A stretch of DNA of 64,000 nucleotides from Trebonia sp964581815 (GCA_964581815.1 CAZORE010000012.1:31619-95618); one strand, 5' to 3'. Positions 1 to 8,521 are shown, counted from the first letter of the stretch. Made by a program: numbers and translations. The notes: generated by a model not told the origin, from the sequence alone.

Positions 1-2
1 TG

Positions 3-905
3 GGGACGGCCGGGCAGCGGGAGCGGCTGTTCGCGGAGGTGCTTGACGGCGGCCGGCTGGCCGGCGCGCAGGCGGAGCGCGGCGGCCAGCACGCGCAGGA
101 CCTCAAGACGCGGCTGTACCGCGACGCGAGCGGCGGCCTGCGGCTGTCCGGCGCCAAGTACTACGCCACCGGGTCGCACACCGCCCGCTGGCTCGGGGTC
201 ACCGCGCTTGATGAGGCCGGGCAGCTGGCGCTGGCATTCGTCCGGCGGGACGCACCCGGGGTCACCCTCGGTACCGACTGGAACGTGATGGGCCAGCGGG
301 CCACGGTCAGCGGGTCCGCGGTCTTCGCGGACGTGCCGGCGGACCCGGCGCTCGTACTCCCCTACACCGCCGCGTTCGCGGTGCCGCAGCAGCTTGGCGC
401 GCGCACCCAGCTGGTGCACGCCGCGATCCAGGCCGGCATCGCCGGCGGGGCGCTGCGGGACGCGGGCTCGTTCGTGCGGGACAAGGCACGGCCGTTCTTC
501 GAGGCGGCCCGGGCCGGACTGGCCGACACCGCAAGCCGCGACCCGCACACGATCCACCGCTACGGTGAGCTCGCCACCCGGGTCAGCGCCGCCGAGGCGC
601 TGCTCGCCCGGGCCGCCGCCGTGCAGCAGTCGGTCGGCCTGGTGCCGGCCGACGCGCAGGCGGCGGCCACAGGCACGCTGGCGGTCGCGCAGGCAAAGGC
701 GTTCGCCAGCGAGGTCGCGGCCGAGGTGACCACGGAGATCTTCTCGCTCAGCGGCACGAGTGCCGCGGACGAGCGGTACGACCTGTCCAGGCACTGGCGC
801 AACGCGCGCACCCATGCCAGCCACGACCCCGTGTCATGGAAGTACCACCACGTGGGGAACTTCCTGCTCAATGACGTGCTGCCGCCTAACCACGGGCAGC
901 TCTGA
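3..905 (+). CDS. DszC/SfnB-type flavin monooxygenase (acyl-CoA dehydrogenase fold), 5' end outside window
   Basis: The frame is open to the left edge, so the start is not visible; 300 codons remain. The middle beta-domain (LSGAKYYATGSHTA, NVMGQRATVSGS) and the helical C-terminal domain ending in RNARTHASHDPVSWKY match the DszC/SfnB branch of the acyl-CoA dehydrogenase superfamily. Known members use reduced flavin and oxygen to oxidise sulfones, thiophenes or similar substrates during sulfur acquisition. The visible part has one Met and no Cys. The neighbours are sulfonate-type oxygenases and importers, which fits a sulfur-scavenging role. The exact substrate cannot be told; an N-oxidising relative is possible. 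Confidence 0.8.
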   Translation, partial: GTAGQRERLFAEVLDGGRLAGAQAERGGQHAQDLKTRLYRDASGGLRLSGAKYYATGSHTARWLGVTALDEAGQLALAFVRRDAPGVTLGTDWNVMGQRATVSGSAVFADVPADPALVLPYTAAFAVPQQLGARTQLVHAAIQAGIAGGALRDAGSFVRDKARPFFEAARAGLADTASRDPHTIHRYGELATRVSAAEALLARAAAVQQSVGLVPADAQAAATGTLAVAQAKAFASEVAAEVTTEIFSLSGTSAADERYDLSRHWRNARTHASHDPVSWKYHHVGNFLLNDVLPPNHGQL

Positions 906-999
906 GCAGCCGGACCTCTGCCGGGGCTAGCGACCGCGGGCCCGCAGGACGATGCCGTGCGCGCAAGATCGGTACGGGGGTCGGCCGTGCCGCGCCATA

Positions 1000-1025
1000 A
1001 TGTCGATTAGTCCTATCGGAATAGT
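1000..1025. promoter_or_regulatory. Candidate operator upstream of the amino acid importer
   Basis: This AT-rich patch contains ATTAG, ten bases, then ATAGT (1006-1025), preceded by ATGTCGAT. The same five-ten-five layout with a right half of ATAGT, and an ATGTCGAT string, occur at 5507-5526 before the SsuD-like gene. The inner TCC-N4-GGA resembles sites of Rrf2-type sulfur regulators, but no such regulator is in the window. The gap 906-1159 holds no gene I can see; a possible -10 TACTCT lies at 1123-1128. Confidence 0.3.
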
Positions 1026-1159
1026 ACGATATATGATCTCACCAGCCGCGAGAGCTTGCCCGATAAGGCCGGGTACCTGGACGTTCGCACGATAAGCACG
1101 TCAAGTACCCAGGCCCGTGCGCTACTCTGGCGCGCGATCACAGAGAGGGCACTCGCTCC

Positions 1160-2098
1160 ATGAGGCAGACAAACCACCTGAGACACGCCACGCAGACGGG
1201 ACGCAAGGTGCTAGCAGTGAGTGCTGCTGCCGCCATGGTGAGCCTTGCCACCGCGTGCGCGAGCATCTCGTCATCGGGCAGCAGTGGCACCAGCGGCGGC
1301 GGCGCCGCCAGCGCGGCCGGCAGCGCCACGGCCTCGGCGGCCGCCTGCTCCAATGCCGCTATCCAGCCCGACCTGTACGCCAAGGGCCAGCTCACCGTCG
1401 CGACCGATTCCCCGGCCTACTCACCATGGTTCGCCGGCAACAAGCCGGCCAACGGCCAGGGCTACGAATCGGCCGTCGCCTACGCGGTCGCCGCCCAGCT
1501 CGGGTTCAGCAAGTCACAGGTCAAGTGGGTGGTCGAGCCCTTCGACAGCTCGTACGCGCCGGGGCCGAAGAAGTTCGACTTCGACGTCAACGAGATCTCC
1601 TACAGCGCGCAGCGGGCCCAGGCAGTCTCGTTCTCCGACTCCTACTACGACGTCCAGCAGTCCCTGGTCGCGCTCAAGGGGTCCTCGATCGTGAACGCGC
1701 ACTCCCCCGCCGACCTCAAGGGCTACGTCTTCGGCGACCAGATCGGCTCGACCAGCCTGGAGTACATCACCTCCGCGATCCAGCCGACGCAGACGCCGAA
1801 GGTGTTCAACACCCTCAACGACGTCGCCCAGGCCCTGGCGACCAAGCAGATCGCGGCGCTCGTGGCGGACACCCCGACCGCGCAGTACATCACCTCCTCT
1901 GCTGAGATCAAGAACTCGGTCCTGGTGGGCCAGTTCCCGTCCACCGGCGATCACTTCGGCCTGCTGTTCAGCAAGGGCAACCCGCTGGTGCCCTGCGTCA
2001 ACCAGGCACTCGCCACGCTGAAGTCCAACGGCACGCTGGCCGCGCTGCAGAAGAAGTACCTGCAGATTTACCTGGCTGTCCCGACCATCAAGCCGTAA
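1160..2098 (+). CDS. Polar amino acid ABC importer, substrate-binding lipoprotein
   Basis: A 312-residue protein with a lipoprotein signal peptide (Arg/Lys-rich start, hydrophobic stretch, lipobox LATAC near residue 33), a Ser/Gly-rich linker, then an SBP_bac_3 fold (LTVATDSPAYSPWF, FDFDVNEISYSAQRAQAV, LKGYVFGDQIGSTS). Such proteins bind an amino acid outside the membrane and deliver it to the permease. The ATG has GAGAGGG ten bases upstream. Its stop is followed directly by the permease GTG, and the ATPase comes next, giving a complete importer. Given the neighbours, a sulfur-containing amino acid or amino sulfonate is plausible, but that is inference. Confidence 0.88.
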   Translation: MRQTNHLRHATQTGRKVLAVSAAAAMVSLATACASISSSGSSGTSGGGAASAAGSATASAAACSNAAIQPDLYAKGQLTVATDSPAYSPWFAGNKPANGQGYESAVAYAVAAQLGFSKSQVKWVVEPFDSSYAPGPKKFDFDVNEISYSAQRAQAVSFSDSYYDVQQSLVALKGSSIVNAHSPADLKGYVFGDQIGSTSLEYITSAIQPTQTPKVFNTLNDVAQALATKQIAALVADTPTAQYITSSAEIKNSVLVGQFPSTGDHFGLLFSKGNPLVPCVNQALATLKSNGTLAALQKKYLQIYLAVPTIKP

Positions 2099-2986
2099 GT
2101 GACCGAGCCGCCTCTTGACCTCACGCGGCGCGGCCCCCGCCTGCTCGGCGGGGGCCGCGGCCGTAATGATGCCCGCGGTGCAGCGCTGTCGACCGCGAGC
2201 ACGGTGGCCGTCATCGCCGTCATCGCCGCCCTGTTCCTGCTCGCTCCGGGCAGCGCGCAGGTCCGGCACACCTTCTTCAGCCCGCCGGACCTGTGGCAAT
2301 CCCTGATTGGCGACCCGGCGAAGGGCTACTACAGCGTCGGCGCGGCCATCTGGCTCAACATCCGGATGTTCCTCGTCGCCGAGGTCCTCATCCTGGCCTT
2401 CGGCCTCCTGCTGGCGATCGTCCGGCAGTCGACCGGGCCGGTCATGCTGCCGCTGCGCGTCGTCGCCCTGCTCTACGTGGACGTCTTCCGCGGGATACCG
2501 ACGCTCCTGGTCATCTACGCGGTGGGCTTCGGCCTGCCCGCGCTGAGCCTCACCGTCGTCTCCACCCAGGACCCCGCCGTGTACGGGGTGATCGCGCTCG
2601 TGCTGTCGTACTCGGCGTACGTATGCGAGGTCTACCGCGCCGGGATCAACTCGGTGCCGCTGGCCCAGGTCAGCGCCGCCCGTTCGGTCGGGCTCACACA
2701 GCCCCAGGCGATGCGGCACGTGATCCTACCGCAGGCGGTCCGCACCGTCATCCCGGCGCTGCTGAACGACTTCATCAGCCTGCAGAAGGACACCGCGCTC
2801 GTGTCCGTGCTCGGCTCGATCGAGGCCAACCGCGCCGCGGAGATCTACAGCGCCACGGTGTTCAACTACTCCTCCTACGTGGTGGCCGCGGTACTGTTCC
2901 TCATCCTGACGATCCCGCTGGCCCGGTTCACCGACCACCTGATCGCGCGCGACCGCGCCCGGCGCCTGGCCGGCGGTGCCCGGTGA
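2099..2986 (+). CDS. Amino acid ABC importer, permease
   Basis: A 295-residue HisM/GlnP-type permease. Hydrophobic helices are visible around residues 35-55, 85-115, 120-150, 160-180 and 260-285. The EAA-like cytoplasmic loop that contacts the ATPase is seen in VYRAGINSVPLAQVSAARS and the following LTQPQAMRHVILPQA. The GTG start immediately follows the stop of the binding protein, and the stop overlaps the ATPase start by four bases, so translation is probably coupled. The N-terminal 30 residues are polar and Gly/Arg-rich. Confidence 0.9.
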   Translation: MTEPPLDLTRRGPRLLGGGRGRNDARGAALSTASTVAVIAVIAALFLLAPGSAQVRHTFFSPPDLWQSLIGDPAKGYYSVGAAIWLNIRMFLVAEVLILAFGLLLAIVRQSTGPVMLPLRVVALLYVDVFRGIPTLLVIYAVGFGLPALSLTVVSTQDPAVYGVIALVLSYSAYVCEVYRAGINSVPLAQVSAARSVGLTQPQAMRHVILPQAVRTVIPALLNDFISLQKDTALVSVLGSIEANRAAEIYSATVFNYSSYVVAAVLFLILTIPLARFTDHLIARDRARRLAGGAR

Positions 2987-3771
2987 GCCCGCCGCTGCTC
3001 CCGGACGAGCCGGCCTCCCCCACCTCGGCGCCCGCTCTTGAACTCCGGCAGGTCCGCAAGTCCTTCGGCGATCACGACGTGCTGCGCGGTATCGACCTCA
3101 CGGTTGCCCCGCACGAGGTCATCTGCCTGATCGGCGCTTCCGGCTCTGGGAAGTCCACGCTGCTGCGCTGCGTGAACCTGCTTGAGCCGGTGACCTCCGG
3201 GTCGGTATGGATGTCCGGCACGGAGATCACCGCTCCCGTGGTGAACCCTGACCTGGTCCGGCGGCGAATCGGCATCGTGTTCCAGTCGTACAACCTGTTC
3301 CCGCACATGACGGTGCTGCGCAATATCACGCTCGGACCGGTCAAGGCGCTGAAGATGCCGCGGGCCGAGGCAGAGCAGCTGGCCAGAGACCTGCTGGGCC
3401 GGTTCGGCCTCGCCGACCGGGCGGCCGACTACCCGGACCGGCTGTCCGGCGGGCAGCAGCAGCGCGTGGCGATCATCCGGGCGCTGGCGATGAGTCCCCG
3501 GCTCATGCTGCTCGATGAGGTGACGAGCGCCCTGGACCCTGAACTGGTTGCCGAGGTGCTCGACGTCATCAGGGAGCTAGCCGAGGGCGGGATGACCATG
3601 CTCCTCGCCACGCACGAGATGGGCTTCGCCCGGGACGTCGCCTCCCGGGTGGCCTTCCTGGCCGACGGCGAGATCGTCGAGATGGCCGCCCCCGCCGACC
3701 TCTTCGGCCGCCCGCGCGATGAGCGCACCCAGCGCTTCCTCCGCCGGGTCACCGACGCCGGGCGCCTGTAG
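2983..3771 (+). CDS. Amino acid ABC importer, ATP-binding protein
   Basis: A 262-residue GlnQ/HisP-type ATPase. Walker A is GASGSGKST, the Q-loop VFQSYNLFPHMTV, the signature LSGGQQQRV, Walker B LMLLDE and the switch His is in ATHEMGF. The GTG start overlapping the permease stop (GTGA) is preferred over a much longer frame upstream, which would run antiparallel to permease conservation. The gene ends the importer operon. A relic of another gene starts in the same frame right after its stop, suggesting a deletion brought the two together. Confidence 0.92.
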   Translation: MSPPLLPDEPASPTSAPALELRQVRKSFGDHDVLRGIDLTVAPHEVICLIGASGSGKSTLLRCVNLLEPVTSGSVWMSGTEITAPVVNPDLVRRRIGIVFQSYNLFPHMTVLRNITLGPVKALKMPRAEAEQLARDLLGRFGLADRAADYPDRLSGGQQQRVAIIRALAMSPRLMLLDEVTSALDPELVAEVLDVIRELAEGGMTMLLATHEMGFARDVASRVAFLADGEIVEMAAPADLFGRPRDERTQRFLRRVTDAGRL

Positions 3772-3933
3772 TCAGGCCTGTTCGCCGCCGCTGGCCGCGG
3801 GGAGCTGCAGCCGGTGGTACACGAGCAACTGCGGCTGGAACAGGCCGTGCTTGCCCACCAGAAGATGGAAGCTGGCGAGGTGCTCGGCAGGATCGTGCTC
3901 CTGCGTGGCGCTAATCCAGATCCTCTACCGTAG
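3772..3933 (+). pseudogene. 3' relic of a zinc-type/quinone oxidoreductase
   Basis: Reading on in the frame of the preceding ATPase after its TAG gives 53 codons ending in TAG at 3931-3933. They include LQPVVHEQLRLEQAVLAHQK followed by MEAGEVLGRIVLL. This is the typical last segment of MDR-family quinone oxidoreductases (PVI-x-LE-A-AH-ME-x-GKIVL). There is no start codon or nucleotide-binding domain, so it is the tail of a lost gene of about 320 codons. The rest of the 3934-4036 stretch shows only the aminotransferase ribosome binding site. Confidence 0.7.
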
Positions 3934-4036
3934 AACACGTGGCACTCCCTCAGGATGCCAGTGGCCCGGTCTTACGCCGGCGGTGGTGGAGATGACAGTG
4001 GAGGGACTGCATAGCTGGCTGGAGGGAACGTGTCGA

Positions 4037-4801
4037 ATGCCGGACGGTTACGTCACGATCGAGGTCAACGGCCATCAAGCCGACCAGGCGGCCATGTCCC
4101 TTCTGGAATATGAGGGGTGGGGCCATTTCACCGCGATGCAGGTCCGCAGGGGCGGGACCCGCGGTCTCGACTTGCACCTGTCGCGGCTGGAGGCGGCACA
4201 CCAGGACGTGTACGGGCGGGCGCTCGGCGGGCAGGCGGTCCGCGCCCGCATCCGGCATGCCCTCGGTGGCCGGCCAGACGCCAGCGTCCGCGTCTACGGC
4301 TACTGGGCCGGGCTGATCGTCACGGTTCGCGAGCCACAGGACATGCCGCGCCGCCCGCACTCGATGACCGCCGTGCACTTCCAGCGGCCGCTCGCCCGGC
4401 TCAAGCACGTCGGCAGCTGGGGCCAGGGCCAGTTCCACGAGGCCGCCCTGGCGGCAGGCTTTGATGAGGGCCTGCTGGTGGACGAGACGGGCAGGATCTC
4501 CGAGGGCGTCATCACCAACGTGGGACTCTGGCGGGACGGCGTGGTGATCTGGCCCGACGCGCCGAAACTGGAGGGCATCACGATGCTCCTGCTGCAGCGC
4601 CAGCTCACCGCGGCCGGCATCGAGCAGGCTGAGGAGCCTGTCCGCGTGCGGGACCTCGCCGGCTACCACGGGATGATCTTGTGCAACTCGCGCGGCTGGG
4701 CGCCGGTTAGCCGGGTCGACGACCTCGCGATCACCCAGGACGAGGCATTCACTGACGTGATCACGGCCGCAATTGACAACTGCCCATGGGATGAGATCTA
4801 G
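4037..4801 (+). CDS. Class IV (branched-chain type) PLP aminotransferase
   Basis: A 254-residue fold-type IV PLP enzyme. The Lys expected to hold PLP is in LARLKHVGSWGQ, followed by the conserved DETGRISEGVITNVGLW and the KLEGITM phosphate-binding loop. Families with this pattern transaminate branched-chain or D-amino acids or act as 4-amino-4-deoxychorismate lyases; the sequence does not decide between them. The ATG at 4037 has GGAGGG about ten bases upstream; an ATG at 3992 would add 15 residues. It stands alone between two gene relics and ends at a GC-rich hairpin. Confidence 0.8.
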   Translation: MPDGYVTIEVNGHQADQAAMSLLEYEGWGHFTAMQVRRGGTRGLDLHLSRLEAAHQDVYGRALGGQAVRARIRHALGGRPDASVRVYGYWAGLIVTVREPQDMPRRPHSMTAVHFQRPLARLKHVGSWGQGQFHEAALAAGFDEGLLVDETGRISEGVITNVGLWRDGVVIWPDAPKLEGITMLLLQRQLTAAGIEQAEEPVRVRDLAGYHGMILCNSRGWAPVSRVDDLAITQDEAFTDVITAAIDNCPWDEI

Positions 4802-4825
4802 CCTCCCGATCAACGATCGGGGGGC
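4801..4825. terminator. GC-rich stem-loop between convergent genes
   Basis: CCTCCCGATC, a three-base AAC loop and GATCGGGGGG form a ten-pair stem with one mismatch, starting at the last base of the aminotransferase stop. No T-run follows, so it is a hairpin of the kind actinobacteria often use at gene ends. It may serve both strands, because a minus-strand gene relic ends nearby. Confidence 0.5.
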
Positions 4826-4843
4826 GGCTGTCGCCGGCGTACG

Positions 4844-4963
4844 TCAGCCCGTGACGACGGGCTCGGGCCAGGGCGGGTCGGGGATCGACCGGCGCAGCGC
4901 GGGTGCCACATCGGACTGGAACAGCTCCAGGCTGTCCACCCACTGGGTGCGGGTGAGCGCCCT
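4844..4963 (-). pseudogene. 3' relic of a luciferase-like monooxygenase
   Basis: On the minus strand this stretch reads through RTQWVDSLELFQSDVAPALR and then RSIPDPPWPEPVVTG, ending in TGA at 4844-4846. The pattern W-x-SLELF-x-x-x-V-x-P-x-LRR is the usual C-terminus of LLM flavin-dependent oxygenases. Nothing upstream continues the gene; the OsmC gene begins its 3' end at 4962 in the way. It is best read as the tail of a deleted oxygenase. Confidence 0.6.
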
Positions 4964-5462
4964 AGTGTGAGGCGACGATGTCGCGGCTTACCGGCACCGG
5001 GTTCCTGAACAGGTCAAGGACGGGGCAGTGCTCGTCTACCGCCGCGGCCAGCTCGGCATAGCGCTCCTTGGTCTCCGGCCCGGTCACCGCCACCTCGACC
5101 CGGACCGCGGTGAAGCCGGGCCGGACGCTGTCGTCGGTGCCGAAGAAGCCGCGCAGGTCCAGGTCGCCCGATACCCGCACGGTCAGCGAGTCCACCTCGA
5201 TGCCGAGCTGCGCGGCCCAGAAACGGTACGTGATGGCCTGACAGGACCCGAGCGACGCCAGCGCGTACTGGACCGGGTTCGCCGCGACGTCGGAGCCGCC
5301 GAGTGCGGCCGGCTCATCTACCTTAAAGGTGTGCGCCCCGGTCTTGATGTCCACCTCGGTGACCCCGACCAGCGTCCCCTCCGCGGTGAACGCGGCTTGC
5401 GCCCTGGCGGCGTCCTCCGTGATTGCCCTGCGGGTGTCGGCGATGAGCGTGTCAAGCGGCAT
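4962..5462 (-). CDS. OsmC/Ohr-family peroxidase-like protein
   Basis: A 166-residue OsmC-fold protein. The two redox Cys are present in SLGSCQAITYR (about residue 74) and DEHCPVLDLF (about residue 146). OsmC proteins reduce organic hydroperoxides through these Cys, and some act in sulfur metabolism gene clusters. The ATG at 5462 is chosen because GGGAGG lies four bases upstream; an ATG at 5507 would add 15 residues. Apart from the start Met there is no other Met, and the only Cys are the two catalytic ones. Confidence 0.82.
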   Translation of the reverse strand: MPLDTLIADTRRAITEDAARAQAAFTAEGTLVGVTEVDIKTGAHTFKVDEPAALGGSDVAANPVQYALASLGSCQAITYRFWAAQLGIEVDSLTVRVSGDLDLRGFFGTDDSVRPGFTAVRVEVAVTGPETKERYAELAAAVDEHCPVLDLFRNPVPVSRDIVASH

Positions 5463-5506
5463 GATGCCTCCCGGTGCGGCGAAGCTGTCGGTTGGCATTA
5501 TTCTCA

Positions 5507-5526
5507 ACTATGTCGATCTAAATAGT
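5507..5526. promoter_or_regulatory. Candidate operator between the OsmC and SsuD-like genes
   Basis: ACTAT, ten bases, ATAGT is a perfect five-base inverted repeat in the divergent intergenic region (5463-5574). Its right half and spacing equal those at 1006-1025. A GGTTGGC string just upstream (5490-5496) resembles part of the LysR candidate site at 13819. Either regulator could act here; neither is proven. Confidence 0.35.
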
Positions 5527-5574
5527 CAAGAATTGATCGCCTAGCCTGGCGCTACCAACCCCGCAGGAAGAGCC

Positions 5575-6639
5575 ATGAGTTCCGAGTTCCTCTGGTACAT
5601 CCCCAACCAGGCGTTGCCCGGTCATCGCGGAGAGCCGGTCACCACCGGCCACAACAGCCTCGACACCCTGACATCCCAGGCCCGGGCGCTGGAAGAACAC
5701 GGCTGGAAGGGCGCGCTCATCGGCGCCGGCTGGGGACGCCCGGACACCTTCACCGTCGCGACCGCCCTAGCCGTGCGGACCACCACGTTCGAGCCGCTTA
5801 TCGCGGCCCGTCCTGGCTACTGGCACCCGGCGAACTTCGCCGCGGCCGCCGCGACGCTTGACCACCTGACCGGCGGCCGCGTCCGGGTCAACGTCGTCTC
5901 CGGTAAGGACGAGCTCGCCGCGTACGGCGACACATGGGGCGACCAAGCCGACCGGTACGCGCGGACGACGGAATTCATGCAGCTCGTACGCAAGCTCTGG
6001 ACCGAGGAGAACGTCTGCTACGACGGCCGGTTCTACCATGTCGCCGACTCGACGATCGCGTCGCCCGTCGCGCCGCGCGCCGGGCGGCCCCATCCCAAGC
6101 TCTACTTCGGCGGCGCGTCGGCCGCCGCCGAGCGGGTCGCCGCGGCCGAGGCCGACGTCCAGCTGTTCTGGGGCGAGACGCTGGACGGCGTGGGGACGCG
6201 GATCGAGCGGCTGAATTCGCTCAGCAGCGAGCTCGGCCGCCGGCACGCGCCCCTGGAATTCGGCCTTCGGGTGACGACCGTGGTCCGTGACACCACGGAG
6301 CAGGCCTGGGCCGACGCGGAGGCAAAGGTCGCCGGCATGGCCAAGGCCGCCGCCTCGCACCCGGTGGACCATCAATGGCAAGCGGCCGTCGGCCAGCAGC
6401 GCCTGGCCGCCCTGGCCGCGCGCGGCGAGGTCCTCGACGACAACCTCTACACCACTCCCGGCAAGTTCGGCGGCGCGGGCGCCGCGACGACCTGGCTCGT
6501 CGGCTCGGCCGAAGACGTGGCGAAGTCCCTCAAGAAGTACGCCAGCCTGGGGATCACGCACTTCATACTTTCCGACACGCCGTACCTGCCCGAGATCAAG
6601 CGGCAGGGAGACCAGCTACTCCCGCTCCTGCGCGGCTGA
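5575..6639 (+). CDS. SsuD-like FMNH2-dependent alkanesulfonate monooxygenase
   Basis: A 354-residue LLM-family TIM barrel. Segments typical of SsuD are seen in order: LIAARPGYWHPANFAAAAAT, LTGGRVRVNVVSGKD, KLYFGGAS with DVQLFWGET, EFGLRVTTVVRDT and a C-terminal LGITHFILSDTPYL. Known SsuD enzymes use reduced FMN and oxygen to release sulfite from alkanesulfonates. No SsuABC-type importer or dedicated FMN reductase is beside it; the nitroreductase at 7854 might supply flavin. It has three Met and one Cys. ATG at 5575 follows AGGAAGAGCC. Confidence 0.85.
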   Translation: MSSEFLWYIPNQALPGHRGEPVTTGHNSLDTLTSQARALEEHGWKGALIGAGWGRPDTFTVATALAVRTTTFEPLIAARPGYWHPANFAAAAATLDHLTGGRVRVNVVSGKDELAAYGDTWGDQADRYARTTEFMQLVRKLWTEENVCYDGRFYHVADSTIASPVAPRAGRPHPKLYFGGASAAAERVAAAEADVQLFWGETLDGVGTRIERLNSLSSELGRRHAPLEFGLRVTTVVRDTTEQAWADAEAKVAGMAKAAASHPVDHQWQAAVGQQRLAALAARGEVLDDNLYTTPGKFGGAGAATTWLVGSAEDVAKSLKKYASLGITHFILSDTPYLPEIKRQGDQLLPLLRG

Positions 6640-6641
6640 AC

Positions 6642-6654
6642 GCGCGGCCCGCGC
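6642..6654. terminator. Short GC hairpin between convergent oxygenase genes
   Basis: GCGCGG-C-CCGCGC directly after the SsuD-like stop could form a six-pair stem with a very small loop. It lies between two convergent genes and lacks a T-run, so a terminator role is only suggested. Confidence 0.3.
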
Positions 6655-6683
6655 AGGGTGCCAACGTGGGTTGACCGCTGTAC

Positions 6684-7808
6684 TCACGCCCCGGCCTCGG
6701 CCGACGCCGGGGCCCACCCCAGCTGCGGCGCGAGGTTGTAGCGCACGTCGTGCAGTATCTGCTCGTACTCGTGCTTCTCGAACTCATACGGCACCTCGAC
6801 GCGCAGTTCGGTGACGCGGGCTACCACCGGGTCGGTGGCGAGGCGTTCGAGGATCTCGTCGGTCGTCCCGATCAGGTCGACCGGGAAGAGGATGCCGTCC
6901 CTGCCTCCAACGCCGGGGAAATTCTGCGGCTTGAGGGTTCGCTCGTACCGGCTGGCACCGTACTCCCGGTACCGTTCGCGCTGCCTGGCGTCCGCGCTGT
7001 CGGTCGGGACGATGACCCGGCCGATGCCGACGCGCCCGGCGCGGCCCGCGGGCAGCGCCGACTGGTAGGCGTCGAGCACCGCGAGTTGCGCCGCGTAGAA
7101 GTCGGTCGCACCGTCGCCGAAGATCACGTTGCCGGACAGCAAGTTCAGGCCCTGCTCCCCGGCCCACTTCGCCGAGCTCGCGCTGCCGGCCCCGTACCAG
7201 ATCCGGTCCACCAGGCCCTCGGCATATGGCTGCAGGCGCGGGCGTTGCACATTGCCGGGCGAGCGGATGACGGTGTCCTCGGCGCCGATGAAGTTCCCGC
7301 GCAGGTTGTCCACCAGGCGGGCGATGCGCCCGTGCTTGAGGTCGAAGCTGCGCCAGTCGCCGTCGTAGACGAGGTCTCCGATGATCTCGGCGTGCGGCAT
7401 CGAGGAGCTGAACCCGACCTGCAGCCGCCCGCGGGAAAGCACGTCGGCGAGCGAGAGGTCCTCGGCGAGGCGGAATGGCGATTCGTAGCCGATCGGAATC
7501 ACCGCGGTGCCCAGCTCGATGTGCTGGGTGCGCTGTCCCGCCGCCGCCAGGAACACCGCCGCGGAGCCGACGCCGTGCTCGAGATGGCGCTGCCGGATCC
7601 AGCCACCGTCCCAGCCGGCCTTGTCGGCGTCCTCGAACAACTGCAGCGTCGCCTCGAGCCCGGTATAGGGGTCATCGTCGGCGAAGTTGCCGGGGGTCAG
7701 GAACGCCAGCGAACGGATATGGCCGACTCCTGTCGCGTCCCGATTCGACCAGCTGCCCGTCATGGCAAGTGCGCCAATCTCGTGTATCTCAATAGGTAAA
7801 ATAGACAT
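6684..7808 (-). CDS. Luciferase-like (LLM) flavin-dependent oxygenase
   Basis: A 374-residue bacterial-luciferase-type TIM barrel. It shows the usual N-terminal strand (RSLAFLTPGNFADDDPYTGL), the IELGTAVIPIGYESPFRLAED segment, and a barrel-closing LVDRIWYGAGS. The family couples reduced flavin to oxidation, in this setting probably of an organosulfur compound. The start is uncertain: ATG 7808 has only a very close GGGGG, and ATG 7763 is an alternative. It has three Met (two of them in the first 16 residues) and no Cys. The divergent nitroreductase starts 46 bases away. Confidence 0.8.
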   Translation of the reverse strand: MSILPIEIHEIGALAMTGSWSNRDATGVGHIRSLAFLTPGNFADDDPYTGLEATLQLFEDADKAGWDGGWIRQRHLEHGVGSAAVFLAAAGQRTQHIELGTAVIPIGYESPFRLAEDLSLADVLSRGRLQVGFSSSMPHAEIIGDLVYDGDWRSFDLKHGRIARLVDNLRGNFIGAEDTVIRSPGNVQRPRLQPYAEGLVDRIWYGAGSASSAKWAGEQGLNLLSGNVIFGDGATDFYAAQLAVLDAYQSALPAGRAGRVGIGRVIVPTDSADARQRERYREYGASRYERTLKPQNFPGVGGRDGILFPVDLIGTTDEILERLATDPVVARVTELRVEVPYEFEKHEYEQILHDVRYNLAPQLGWAPASAEAGA

Positions 7809-7853
7809 TACCCCCGTGACAACATAGTGGGCATATCTTAGGAAGAGGTCTCC

Positions 7854-8477
7854 GTGACCGAGCTGCTGCCGCTGACGCCGGACGAACTGCTGAGCACGAC
7901 CCGTGCGGTGCGCCGGCGGCTCGACCTGTCCCGGCCGGTGCCGCTGGGGGTGATCCGGGAGGCCCTGGAGGTCGCGCTGCAGGCCCCGTCGGGCGGCAAC
8001 CGGCAGCGCTGGCACTGGATCGTGGTGACCGACCCGCAGCTGAAGGCGGAGGTGGCCGGCTACTACCGGCGCTCGCATCTGACCTACCGGCAGGCCCGGG
8101 CCGAGCCGACGGACGCGGCCGCCGCGCGGGTCTCGGCGAGTTCGGACTACCTGCGCGAGGTGCTGGCCCAGGTGCCGGTCCTGGTGATCGGCGCGATCAG
8201 CGCCACCGAGGCCGAGCTCGCCGGCAACCAGGCGGGGCTGTGGGGCTCGGTCTTGCCGGCGGCGTGGAGCCTGGCGCTAGCGCTGCGGGCCCGCGGGCTG
8301 GGCACGACCTGGACGACGCTGCACCTGCGCTATGAGCGCGAGGTGGCCGAGCTGCTCGGCCTGCCGGCCGACGTGCGGCAGGGGGTGCTGCTACCAGTCG
8401 CCTACACCATCGGCACCGACTTCCGCCGCGGCCCCCGGGTCGACCTGGACTCGGTGCTGCACGTCAACGGCTGGTGA
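7854..8477 (+). CDS. Nitroreductase-family FMN oxidoreductase
   Basis: A 207-residue nitroreductase fold. The FMN-phosphate contact motif is in TTRAVRRRLDLSRPV, and QAPSGGNRQRWHW is the conserved second flavin-binding segment; VLLPVAYTIGTDFR is near the end. Members reduce nitro groups, quinones or flavins with NAD(P)H. Placed among reduced-flavin-dependent oxygenases, it may feed them FMNH2; this is inference. The GTG start has AGGAAGAGG upstream. It contains no Met besides the start and no Cys. Confidence 0.82.
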   Translation: MTELLPLTPDELLSTTRAVRRRLDLSRPVPLGVIREALEVALQAPSGGNRQRWHWIVVTDPQLKAEVAGYYRRSHLTYRQARAEPTDAAAARVSASSDYLREVLAQVPVLVIGAISATEAELAGNQAGLWGSVLPAAWSLALALRARGLGTTWTTLHLRYEREVAELLGLPADVRQGVLLPVAYTIGTDFRRGPRVDLDSVLHVNGW

Positions 8478-8521
8478 CGGCGGACCCAGCACTCGTACCG
8501 TGGCACTACACGGGCCTGCGC

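Noticed and set aside
906..1159. A SAM-type or cobalamin riboswitch before the sulfur genes
   Set aside because: I looked for conserved core elements upstream of 1160, 5575 and 22836 and recognised none.
1514..2719. A 401-codon frame on the minus strand opposite the amino acid importer
   Set aside because: Same reason: no recognisable motif, and the plus strand carries clear binding-protein and permease signatures.
2293..2982. A long N-terminal extension of the importer ATPase
   Set aside because: The added residues are an Arg/Pro-rich shadow of the permease; the GTG at 2983 with GTGA overlap gives a normal family length.
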